From Terriglobia bacterium (GTDB lineage Bacteria; Acidobacteriota; Terriglobia; Terriglobales; Acidobacteriaceae): a stretch of 38,511 nt of DNA. Shown here one piece after another: positions 15,973 to 23,351 of the stretch. The translations under genes were made by a program, and so were the position numbers. Within the stretch, counting starts at the first letter, position 1; each line of letters starts with the position of its first letter. The stretch lies in NCBI GenBank assembly GCA_020073395.1, contig JAIQFF010000032.1, positions 1-38,511 on the forward strand, read 5' to 3'. The notes beneath the pieces were generated by a model that ran no database searches, was not told where the DNA came from, and saw only the letters and a list, made by a program, of their open reading frames with translations.

Positions 15973-17099
15973 CCTTTCCACTCCTCCATCATCTTCACAA
16001 AATCCTTGAACAGATAATGCGAATCGTGCGGACCCGGCGACGCCTCGGGATGGTATTGCACGCAGAACAGCGGCAGGTTCCGGTGCCGCATCCCCTCCAG
16101 CGTGTTGTCGTTCAAATCGATGTGTGTCAGCTCAACTTCACTCTGCGGCAGTGAATCCGGATCGACGGCAAAGTTATGGTTGTGCGCCGTGATCTCGATC
16201 TTTCCCGAGTGCAACTGCTTCACCGGATGGTTGCCGCCGTGGTGTCCAAACTTCAGCTTGAAGGTCTTTCCGCCCAGCGCGATTCCGGTGAGCTGGTGCC
16301 CCAGGCAGATTCCGAAAATCGGCTGGCGGCCCATGAGGCGGCGAATGTTGTCCACCGCGTAGGTGCAGGGCTCGGGATCCCCCGGCCCGTTGGACAGAAA
16401 CACGCCATCCGGCTTCAGCGCCAGTACGTCCTCCGCCAGAGTCTGCGCCGGCACCACCGTGACCCTGCAGCCTTCGCCGCGCAGCTTGCGCAGGATGTTC
16501 TGCTTGATGCCGTAGTCGTAGGCTACGACGTGAAACCGCGCCGGCTCGTCTTTTACACCGACCACTTCGTCTGGAAGATGGGAGCGTTCGCCGGTCTCCC
16601 AAAGATAGGTGCTCTTGGTGCTGACCACCTTCGCCAGATCGGTACCGTCCATCTTAGGGATGGACCGGGCCTTCGCCACCAGTTTGTCGGCGTCATTTTC
16701 CAACGTGGAAACCACGCCGCGCATCACCACGTGGTCGCGCAGGTGCCGCACCAGGGCCCGCGAATCAATCTCCGCCAGCACCGGGATCTTGAATTGTTCG
16801 AGATATTCTTCCGCAACCTGCTGCGAGCGCCAGTTAGAACTGACTCTCGAAAACTCCCGGACTACCAGGCCCTCGATGTACGGGCGCGTGGCCTCGTTGT
16901 CTTCGGCGTTGGTGCCGTAGTTGCCGATTTCAGGATTGGTGAGGACTACAATCTGGCCGCAGTAGGAAGGGTCAGTGAAAATTTCCTGATAGCCAGTGAT
17001 GGAAGTATTAAAAACGACTTCGCCGTAACATTCGCCTTTGGCGCCGTATCCTTTGCCTCGGAAGACTCTGCCGTCTTCGAGCGCAAGCGTAGCTTGCAT
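15969..17099 (-). CDS. carA: Carbamoyl-phosphate synthase small (glutaminase) subunit
   Basis: A 376-residue class I glutamine amidotransferase that releases ammonia from glutamine and channels it to CarB. The N-terminal CarA domain (ALALEDG-like start, ITGYQEIFTDPSY) is followed by the amidotransferase domain with Cys265 in GICLGHQL and His350/Glu352 in QYHPEA. Length matches the family. ATG 17099 is preceded by GGAGCAGGA. It is the first gene of the carA-methyltransferase-endonuclease-carB unit; its TGA overlaps the methyltransferase start by 4 nt. The 158 bp between it and lepB hold AT-richer sequence and a CGCAAAG-type short repeat, with no gene. Confidence 0.98.
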   Translation of the reverse strand: MQATLALEDGRVFRGKGYGAKGECYGEVVFNTSITGYQEIFTDPSYCGQIVVLTNPEIGNYGTNAEDNEATRPYIEGLVVREFSRVSSNWRSQQVAEEYLEQFKIPVLAEIDSRALVRHLRDHVVMRGVVSTLENDADKLVAKARSIPKMDGTDLAKVVSTKSTYLWETGERSHLPDEVVGVKDEPARFHVVAYDYGIKQNILRKLRGEGCRVTVVPAQTLAEDVLALKPDGVFLSNGPGDPEPCTYAVDNIRRLMGRQPIFGICLGHQLTGIALGGKTFKLKFGHHGGNHPVKQLHSGKIEITAHNHNFAVDPDSLPQSEVELTHIDLNDNTLEGMRHRNLPLFCVQYHPEASPGPHDSHYLFKDFVKMMEEWKG

Positions 17100-17257
17100 T
17101 CCTGCTCCAGGGAGTGGATTTTCAGAATTTTAGCAGGGATACCGAAATCGCGAAACAAATGATTTTGATGATTTCGATTTTCTTTGCGGCCTCTGCGGGT
17201 TTTCTTTGCGATTTCTGCGGTCAAAAGCTTTTGCCGCAAAGGACGCAAAGAAGGTCT

Positions 17258-17842
17258 TTACCGTACTCTTCCCATCTTGTCCATCGGCCAATATCCGAAC
17301 ACGGCCTTGCCGTAGATGTAGCCAACGTTGACTGGCCCAAAGTCGCGGCTGTCGTTTGACATGGTGCGATGGTCGCCCAGCACAAAGTAGCTATTGGGAG
17401 GTACCACAGTCTCGGGATACGAGCGCTGGTCGGCGTAGGCACCGGGAACGTAGTCTTCTTCGAGCGCTTCCCCGTTGAGGAAGACTTCGCCCGAGTCAAT
17501 CCGGATCCGGTCGCCCGCCAACCCGATCACGCGTTTGATAAAACTTTTCGAGGGATCGCGGGGATAGCGGAATACTACGATGTCGCCGCGCTGGATGGGC
17601 TCCAGCCGGTACACGTACTTGTTGACGAAGATGCGCTCCTGGTCGTCGAGCGAGGGCATCATGCTGGTGCCTTCCACCTTCACCGGTTGGTACAGAAAAA
17701 TGATGATGAAGGCGGAAATTGCGAGAGAAATGACGAGGTCCCGCAGCCACACCGAGAGCACCGGCAGGGTGCGATGTGCAATGGGAATGGGACTCTTGTC
17801 TTTTCGGAGACGCGACTCCGGTGGGCGGCTCGGGTCAAGCAT
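17258..17842 (-). CDS. lepB: Signal peptidase I
   Basis: A 194-residue inner-membrane peptidase that removes signal peptides from exported proteins. ATG 17842 (MLDPSRPPE) has GAAAGG just upstream; ATG 17854 and an earlier frame lack a ribosome site. One transmembrane segment (VISLAISAFIIIFLY) precedes the catalytic serine in GTSMMPSL (residue 60 from this start) and the general-base lysine in FIKRVIGLAGDRI (residue 103). The GDHRTMSNDSRDFG box near the C-terminus is also conserved. It is a compact form of the family with one N-terminal membrane span. Confidence 0.95.
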   Translation of the reverse strand: MLDPSRPPESRLRKDKSPIPIAHRTLPVLSVWLRDLVISLAISAFIIIFLYQPVKVEGTSMMPSLDDQERIFVNKYVYRLEPIQRGDIVVFRYPRDPSKSFIKRVIGLAGDRIRIDSGEVFLNGEALEEDYVPGAYADQRSYPETVVPPNSYFVLGDHRTMSNDSRDFGPVNVGYIYGKAVFGYWPMDKMGRVR

Positions 17843-17981
17843 TGTGCCTTTCATTATACGGTGAAGCTGGTCTAGTTGACGCTGGCGTCCCGGTTCTCGC
17901 TGACCCGCCGTGGTTACCTTGGGACTACTGCCGCCGCACCGCAATTCGGGTTACAATCATTAGACTGAGGGCGTCCCAATC

Positions 17982-18440
17982 ATGATCAAACGCGGATTGA
18001 CTGTTGTCTTTCTGGGTGTGATGGTACTGGCCGTTTCTGCTCCCTGGGCCACCTCCCAGCAAGATGGGGCCGTGCCCCACTATAACGCTGGTCCGCCCGC
18101 CAAGGGCTCAACTCTGCCTCCGATTCTGGGCCGGGAGCAATTGTGGGGCGCGAACGCTCAGTATCCTTTTCAAAGCCATGCCTACGAGCTGGCCGCCAAA
18201 ATCCCAACTGTGTTGCATCAGCAACCCTGCTATTGCTACTGCGATCGCGGGATGGGCCACAACAGTCTGCATAGCTGTTTCGAGGGTACCCACGGTGCTG
18301 AGTGCGCGGTCTGTCTGAAAGAGCTCTACTATTCCTATTCCATGCACAAGAAGGGAAAGACCGCTACCCAGATTCGTCAGGGCATAATGAAAGGTGAATG
18401 GAAGCCGATAGACTTGCAAACCGCGGCCGCCATCAACTGA
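17982..18440 (+). CDS. Exported PCYCGC-motif family protein
   Basis: A 152-residue protein. Residues 1-25 form a signal peptide (MIKRGLTVVFLGVMVLAVSA then a polar region). Cys83, Cys85 and Cys87 lie in QPCYCYCDRG, with Cys99, Cys108 and Cys111 further on; this matches the PCYCGC domain family, whose members are exported or lipoproteins of unknown function with a likely metal or redox role. His93 and His97 near the motif could add to a metal site. It is divergent from lepB and followed by a promoter for the TPR gene. Function is not known. Confidence 0.8.
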   Translation: MIKRGLTVVFLGVMVLAVSAPWATSQQDGAVPHYNAGPPAKGSTLPPILGREQLWGANAQYPFQSHAYELAAKIPTVLHQQPCYCYCDRGMGHNSLHSCFEGTHGAECAVCLKELYYSYSMHKKGKTATQIRQGIMKGEWKPIDLQTAAAIN

Positions 18441-18466
18441 TCCGGCAGGACGCAGTTTGGGCGGAG

Positions 18467-18494
18467 TTGACGGCGACGCGAATAGGCGTATAAC
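18467..18494 (+). promoter_or_regulatory. Sigma70-type promoter upstream of the TPR gene
   Basis: TTGACG (18467-18472), a 16-bp spacer and TATAAC (18489-18494). It would start a transcript near 18501, leaving a leader of about 170 nt before the TPR gene. Confidence 0.6.
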
Positions 18495-18500
18495 CTGCTG

Positions 18501-18600
18501 ATTCGAGGTGGGTCAGGCTTTTCCACAGGTGCTGCCCAAGGCCCCCTGACCAACAGTCATAACGCTGCCGTCGAGATCGACTGAGAAATAGTGGCGAAGG
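18501..18600 (+). ncRNA. Possible structured leader or small RNA
   Basis: Downstream of the promoter at 18467 lies a stem GGTCAGG (18511-18517) / CCTGACC (18545-18551) closing a loop that holds AGGTGCTGCCC. There is no reading frame here, and the next gene starts only at 18668. It might be a structured 5' leader or a small RNA. I could not match it to SRP RNA, 6S RNA or any riboswitch, so this is a weak call. Confidence 0.25.
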
Positions 18601-18667
18601 TTTGGCCGGTTTCCTCCAAGCATCTGAAAAAGGAGAGCTTACGAAGAGTTCAGGAAGAGTTTTGCGT

Positions 18668-19234
18668 ATGGCGCAAAAAGCCACACCCAAGAAACCGATG
18701 AGTGAAGATCCGCGTTTTGCACAAGCTGTGCAAAACTACGAGGCCGGACTCCGTGCCATGCAGGAGCACAAGTTTGAAAAAGCGAAGGGCTTCCTGCAGA
18801 AGGCTGTGGCCGGCGCCAGCAAAGAATTGGCGGACCGGGTCACCGTCCATCTCAATACCTGTAACCAGCATCTGGAGCGCTCTGCCACCCAGTTCAAGGG
18901 CCCGGAAGAGCACTACGATTACGCGGTTTCTTTGATGAATGTGGGAGACTACGTGACCGCCCGTGAGCATCTGGAAAAGCTGTCCAAGCAGGTTCCTAAA
19001 GCTGACTATGTGGCTTACGGCCTGGCCGCTCTCGATTGCCTCACCGGCCATCTGGAGGATTCGCTGCGCCATCTGGATGAGGCGATTCGGGTGAACGCAG
19101 CCCTTCGTTTCCAGGCACGAAACGATACTGATTTCCAGAACCTGGCGGAAGATCCTCGCTTCACCGAGTTACTGTATCCCGATCCAGGAGCTGAGTTCTC
19201 CCCGGAATCAGCAATCCCTGAGGAAAATGGCTAG
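18668..19234 (+). CDS. TPR-repeat protein
   Basis: A 188-residue soluble protein. I chose ATG 18668 (MAQKATPKKP) because AGGAAG precedes it and the longer frame starts at TTG without support. Tetratricopeptide-like helical pairs are visible: YEAGLRAMQEHKFEKAKGFLQ, then YAVSLMNVGDYVTAREHLEK and YGLAALDCLTGHLEDSLRHL. The last of these leads into a NLAEDPRF segment also seen in bacterial TPR proteins. TPR proteins act as scaffolds for other proteins; no partner can be named. It ends 50 bp before yvcK and may be cotranscribed with it. Confidence 0.85.
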   Translation: MAQKATPKKPMSEDPRFAQAVQNYEAGLRAMQEHKFEKAKGFLQKAVAGASKELADRVTVHLNTCNQHLERSATQFKGPEEHYDYAVSLMNVGDYVTAREHLEKLSKQVPKADYVAYGLAALDCLTGHLEDSLRHLDEAIRVNAALRFQARNDTDFQNLAEDPRFTELLYPDPGAEFSPESAIPEENG

Positions 19235-19284
19235 CCGTGGATGTGCCTGAACCCCACCGGCGCTTACTGCGGTCACGGGGAAGT

Positions 19285-20316
19285 ATGTCGTCAACCAGTC
19301 TTCGGGTCGTCGCTATCGGTGGCGGCACCGGTCTCTCCACTCTGCTCAAGGGGCTTAAGCGCTACGTTACTCGGGCCGGTTCCCTGGCAACGTCCGGCCA
19401 TCCTGAAATCAGTGAACTTTGCGCCGTGGTCACAGTCAGCGATGATGGCGGCTCCAGCGGGCGTCTGCGCAAGGAGCTCAATATGCTTCCTCCCGGAGAC
19501 ATTCGCAACTGCATCGTTGCCCTCTCCGAGGATGAGGCCCTGCTCTCCCGCCTGTTTCAGCATCGTTTCGTAAAAGGATCAGGACTCGAAGGCCATAGCT
19601 TCGGCAATCTGTTTCTGGCGGCCTTGACCTCGATCACCCGCGACTTCAGCGAGGCTGTCCGGCTGTCTTCGGAAATCCTGCTTACCCGGGGACACATTTT
19701 TCCCGCCACGACCTCGCACGTCGAACTCGAGGCCCTGATGGAAGATGGCACCAGGGTTCGGGGGGAGACCAAGATCACGGCCAGCAGCGGCCGGATCAAG
19801 CAACTCTTCCTCGACCCTCCGGATGTGCAACCCCTGCCCCAAACTCTGGAGGCGATGGCACGCGCCGACCTGATTACGCTCGGTCCCGGTTCCCTGTTCA
19901 CCAGCCTGATCCCCAACCTGCTGGTTCCGGGTATCGCAGAGGCCATGGTCAATTCCGCAGCGGTGAAAGTCTATGTGGGCAACTTGATGACCCAAGCTAA
20001 CGAAAGCCTTGGCCTGACTGCCTCCGATCACATCCGCGCGTTGAATTGCCATGCCCAGGTCAAGCGCATTTTCGATTTCGCGCTCCTCAATCGTGCTCCT
20101 GCACCCCCGGCCCTGAAGGCCAAATACGCCCTGGAAGGCGCCAATCAGATAGTGGCTGACCTGGAAGCCATCGAGGAAATGGGTGTTATCCCAGTCCTGG
20201 GCGACTACTTGGACGAGAAGAACATGGTGGCCCGCCACCTGACCGACCGGATTGCGAGTGACCTGATGGAACTGGTGGCCCAGGCCCCAGGCGGAACCCG
20301 CGCCGCCACCCCATAG
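19285..20316 (+). CDS. yvcK: Gluconeogenesis factor YvcK/CofD-like
   Basis: A 343-residue protein from ATG 19285 (MSSTSLRVVA), preceded by GGGGAAG; a GTG 16 codons upstream lacks support. IGGGTGLSTLLKGLK (11-25) and VSDDGGSSGRLR (51-62) are the nucleotide-sugar binding signatures of YvcK, as is PGDIRNC. In Bacillus subtilis and mycobacteria the protein binds UDP-sugars and controls cell-wall precursor supply. glmU, which makes UDP-GlcNAc, is the next gene, in keeping with that role. The usual whiA and rapZ neighbours are absent. Confidence 0.95.
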   Translation: MSSTSLRVVAIGGGTGLSTLLKGLKRYVTRAGSLATSGHPEISELCAVVTVSDDGGSSGRLRKELNMLPPGDIRNCIVALSEDEALLSRLFQHRFVKGSGLEGHSFGNLFLAALTSITRDFSEAVRLSSEILLTRGHIFPATTSHVELEALMEDGTRVRGETKITASSGRIKQLFLDPPDVQPLPQTLEAMARADLITLGPGSLFTSLIPNLLVPGIAEAMVNSAAVKVYVGNLMTQANESLGLTASDHIRALNCHAQVKRIFDFALLNRAPAPPALKAKYALEGANQIVADLEAIEEMGVIPVLGDYLDEKNMVARHLTDRIASDLMELVAQAPGGTRAATP

Positions 20317-20356
20317 CGGGTGGGTGTGGAGTGGGTGGTGGGTCAGTGGGTGGTGG

Positions 20357-20560
20357 GTGTGGGTCGGACACTCTTGTCCGACGCCTTTGACTTTGATTTT
20401 TGGTTTTGACTTTCTCTTTTGTGTTTTGACTTTGATTTTTGTGTTTTGACTTGGTTTTTTTCTTCTTCGACTCTGATTCTCGAATCGCAGAAGACCAATC
20501 CGGCTAGGACCTAAGTCAAATCAAATTCAAAATCGTCGGACAGGAGTGTCCGACCCACAC
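20357..20560. repeat. 204-bp inverted-repeat element with T-rich core (MITE-like)
   Basis: The ends are inverted: GTGTGGGTCGGACACTC at the left and GTGTCCGACCCACAC at the right. Each arm is itself a hairpin (TCGGACA-ctct-TGTCCGA; TCGGACA-ggag-TGTCCGA). Between them runs a T-rich tract with repeated TTTTGACTTTG units, quite unlike the surrounding GC-rich DNA. A shorter relative lies at 27351-27458. It fills most of the yvcK-glmU gap and has no coding capacity. Confidence 0.85.
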
Positions 20561-20618
20561 CAGCCAGTAACCTACGTAACCCTGCCTGGCACGGAGCTCT
20601 CGCGGTATATTGGATCGA

Positions 20619-22052
20619 ATGCCGAAAGCCAATAACCAAACACCTCGGGCGCCCAGGACCGCGATTGCCATCCTGGCCGCGGGCAAAGGGACAAGGCTGA
20701 AGTCGAAACACCCCAAGGTGCTGCACGAGGTGGGCGGAAAGCCGCTTCTGGCCCATGTGATTGCGGCTGCGACCAAAGTGGTCCCAGCCGAGGACGTCTT
20801 TGCCATCATCGGACATGAAGCCGAGCGGGTGCGCAGCACGGTGGCCGCTACCGGTGTAGGATTCGTTCTTCAGCAGGAGCAGCGCGGTACCGGACACGCC
20901 CTGATGGTCGCCCGCGAAGCGCTGGCGCCCTACGATCTCGTCATCGCGCTCTCCGGCGACGCCCCGCTCATCACTTCCCAGACCATCGAACAGCTACGCG
21001 ATTTTCATCTTTCGAAGAAGGCCGCGATGACGCTGCTCACCGCCCATCTGGGAAATCCCAGCGGATACGGAAGAATCGTCCGCAAAAATGCCGGACAGGC
21101 CGACGTCAAGGCGATCGTGGAACAGAAGAACCTGACTCCGGCGCAGCAAAAAATACGTGAGATCAATGCCGGCTTCTACGCCTTTGACGCCAAGGCGCTG
21201 TTCGACCGCATCGACAAACTAGGCACCGACAATCATCACGGCGAGTTTTACCTCACCGATATGGCGGCGATTCTGGCCAAAGCCAAACAGCGTGTGGTCG
21301 CCGTGCAAGCCAGTAATGCCCATGAAGTCCTGGGGGGCAACACTCGCGCCGAACTCTCAGAGATTGATCAGCACATGCGCCTGGCCAAGTGCCGGCAGCT
21401 GATGGACCAGGGGGTCACCATTCTGTTTCCCCAGACCTGCGTCATCGACAACGACGTCGAGGTGGGCGCCGATACTGTCATCGAACCCAGCGTCCAGCTG
21501 CGGGGGACAACCCGGGTCGGCAGCGACACGCGTATCGGTTCTTACAGCGTAATCCTAAGCTGCGACATAGGAGACAACGTGCTGGTCCAGACCGGCTGCG
21601 TACTTGAACACTCGGTGATCAAGGCCCGAGCCTCTCTTGGTCCCTACAGCCATCTGCGTCCAGGGTGCGAAGTCTGCGAAGAAGCACATATCGGAAATTT
21701 CGTTGAACTCAAGAAGACCCGCGTCGGCAAAGGCTCCAAGGCAAACCACCTGACCTACCTGGGAGACACCGAAGTCGGTGAGAAAGTAAATGTCGGCGCC
21801 GGAACCATCACCTGCAACTACGACGGTGTGAACAAGCACAAAACCATCATCGAAGATGGGGTGTTCGTCGGCAGTGACAGCATCCTGATCGCGCCGCTTC
21901 GCATTGGCAAGGGCGCCTACGTGGCCGCCGCCACCACAGTCACGGAAGATGTCCCGCCGGATTCTCTGGCCCTGGGCCGAGCCCGCCAGATTGTGAAAGA
22001 AGGCTGGGCCAAACAGAAGAGGGAAAAAGCCCAGGCGCAAAAAGCCAAGTAA
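20619..22052 (+). CDS. glmU: Bifunctional GlmU: GlcN-1-P acetyltransferase / GlcNAc-1-P uridylyltransferase
   Basis: A 477-residue cytosolic enzyme that makes UDP-GlcNAc for peptidoglycan and lipopolysaccharide. ATG 20619 is preferred over a TTG three codons earlier. The N-terminal pyrophosphorylase domain has LAAGKGTRLKS (19-29), QQEQRGTGHA and SGDAPLI. The C-terminal half is a left-handed beta helix of hexapeptide repeats, with GNFVELKKTRVG, NHLTYLGDTEVG and NVGAGTITCNYDG as acetyltransferase blocks. Length is normal (about 455-480). Having yvcK upstream ties the region to cell-wall precursor metabolism. Confidence 0.98.
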   Translation: MPKANNQTPRAPRTAIAILAAGKGTRLKSKHPKVLHEVGGKPLLAHVIAAATKVVPAEDVFAIIGHEAERVRSTVAATGVGFVLQQEQRGTGHALMVAREALAPYDLVIALSGDAPLITSQTIEQLRDFHLSKKAAMTLLTAHLGNPSGYGRIVRKNAGQADVKAIVEQKNLTPAQQKIREINAGFYAFDAKALFDRIDKLGTDNHHGEFYLTDMAAILAKAKQRVVAVQASNAHEVLGGNTRAELSEIDQHMRLAKCRQLMDQGVTILFPQTCVIDNDVEVGADTVIEPSVQLRGTTRVGSDTRIGSYSVILSCDIGDNVLVQTGCVLEHSVIKARASLGPYSHLRPGCEVCEEAHIGNFVELKKTRVGKGSKANHLTYLGDTEVGEKVNVGAGTITCNYDGVNKHKTIIEDGVFVGSDSILIAPLRIGKGAYVAAATTVTEDVPPDSLALGRARQIVKEGWAKQKREKAQAQKAK

Positions 22053-22053
22053 C

Positions 22054-22128
22054 CCTGTCATCCTAAGCCGAGCAGCCGCTTCGCGCAGCGAAGCAGCTGC
22101 GCAGTCGAAAAACCCCTATAAGCGGATC
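22054..22128. repeat. CTGTCATCCTAAGC ... CCCCTATAAG repeat, left member of an inverted pair
   Basis: Same family as 9889-9958, with a central hairpin GCCGCTTCGCGCAGCGAAGC-type core. It starts right after the glmU stop and may help end its transcript. Confidence 0.75.
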
Positions 22129-22202
22129 CACGACGGGGTGCCTGCGGTATTCTCGGCGAGTCGCTTAAAGAAAAATTCCCTTGAAGCAACCATAGGCTTA
22201 TT

Positions 22203-22271
22203 CGGTAGGGGTCCTTCGACTCGCTGGATCGTCCGCGAAGCGGACGATCCAACTCGCTCAGAATGACACTG
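22203..22271. repeat. Right member of the inverted repeat pair (GTAGGGGTCCTTCGACTCG ... CTCAGAATGACA)
   Basis: Reverse-oriented copy of the same family, with the perfect hairpin GATCGTCCGC-GAAG-GCGGACGATC. About 75 bp separates it from the left member. The whole glmU to 22292 gap holds no gene. Confidence 0.75.
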
Positions 22272-22291
22272 CTAACTGATTCGCGAGCTCC

Positions 22292-23227
22292 CTACTTCGA
22301 CACCGCCGCAAACAACGGCGAGTGCAGCAAGCCCTGGAACTGCTTGTCGTCGGCTTTGAAATGCATCTGCAGGTTCGAGCTGTCGGAGTTGACGGTGACG
22401 TTATCGAGCGCCAGCTTTTCGACGGGGGTGGCCGACATTTTCTTATAGAGCATGCCCGCTTTGAGCAGCGAAGACAGCGTGGTTGCGGTCATCGAATCAG
22501 AAGTTACCACGTCCAGATCGAAGTTCACGCCGCTTTGAAAGTTCATGGTGTAGCGCGAACCCAAGATGCGTTTCTTGACCGTCTCGTAATCCGCCAGTCC
22601 AGCCGCGTCGCCCAGGGCGGAATGCAGCATGTTCTGCGTTCCCTGCTGATCGAGCACGCTCCACACTGTGCCGGAATCAACTGATCCCATCATGTCCGCA
22701 ATCTGGGTATTGCTGTCCAGGGTGTAGGTATAGCCGTCGCGCGCATCCAGGGCACCGCGCAGGGCCCCGCTGTCGCCGAAGAGCAACGTGTTGTCGTCGA
22801 GGAAGGTCATCTGCATGCCGGCGGGCATAGGATAGATGTCCGCATTGCGCAACTTGATCGGCTTCACTTTCTTCAGACGCATTCTCTTGATCACCGCGGC
22901 CATGGCAAACTGACCTTGCGCCACCCCCACCACCTTCACGCCCTCCTTGCCGCTGCGATAGGAAGCAAACGTGAGCTGCTCGACATCCTTGTCGGGATCG
23001 ATGCCCACACCGCGCAACGCTCCTTCAAATTCCTTGAGGCCGGGCGGCAACACCTGCTGCTTCAGGGCCATGGCAGTATCGGAATTCTTTAGGGCGCGAT
23101 AGTCCACCGAAATAATCTGTTGGATGTCGGAAGGAATCACGGTGCGCGCCGAGCTGCCCAGCGGCATGGACCATGCGGTCGCGCTCACCAGGAGCAGTAA
23201 ACAGAGACTACCCTTGACTGTTTTCAT
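22292..23227 (-). CDS. Secreted protein of unknown function
   Basis: A 311-residue protein from ATG 23227. The N-terminus (MKTVKGSLCLLLLVSATAWS) is a signal peptide with a likely cleavage site near residue 27, so it should be periplasmic or secreted. The mature part alternates strands and helices with no cysteines and no catalytic motif I can recognise. It contains VIPSDIQQIISVDYRALKNS and a LFGDSGALRGALDARDG segment, which resembles exported proteins of unknown role in this phylum. It stands alone between glmU (convergent) and ftcD (same strand, 124 bp upstream). Confidence 0.8.
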   Translation of the reverse strand: MKTVKGSLCLLLLVSATAWSMPLGSSARTVIPSDIQQIISVDYRALKNSDTAMALKQQVLPPGLKEFEGALRGVGIDPDKDVEQLTFASYRSGKEGVKVVGVAQGQFAMAAVIKRMRLKKVKPIKLRNADIYPMPAGMQMTFLDDNTLLFGDSGALRGALDARDGYTYTLDSNTQIADMMGSVDSGTVWSVLDQQGTQNMLHSALGDAAGLADYETVKKRILGSRYTMNFQSGVNFDLDVVTSDSMTATTLSSLLKAGMLYKKMSATPVEKLALDNVTVNSDSSNLQMHFKADDKQFQGLLHSPLFAAVSK

Positions 23228-23351
23228 GAACTACCTCGAAGAATATGTCCGTTTAGATGCAATTTATGTCCGTATTGTATGCTCATTTTGGGGCATAAAG
23301 GCGAAACGAAAGGGCAGGTGGTGTGCTAAGAGAGGTGCATGGCCCCAGCCG

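Noticed and set aside
18501..18560. Signal recognition particle RNA
   Set aside because: GGTCAGG and GCTGCCCAAGG recall parts of 4.5S RNA, but the conserved GGAAG...AGCAGCC apical core is missing.
20317..20618. glmS-type ribozyme or riboswitch before glmU
   Set aside because: The gap is taken up by an inverted-repeat element; no ribozyme-like conserved core was seen, and glmU is not a usual target.
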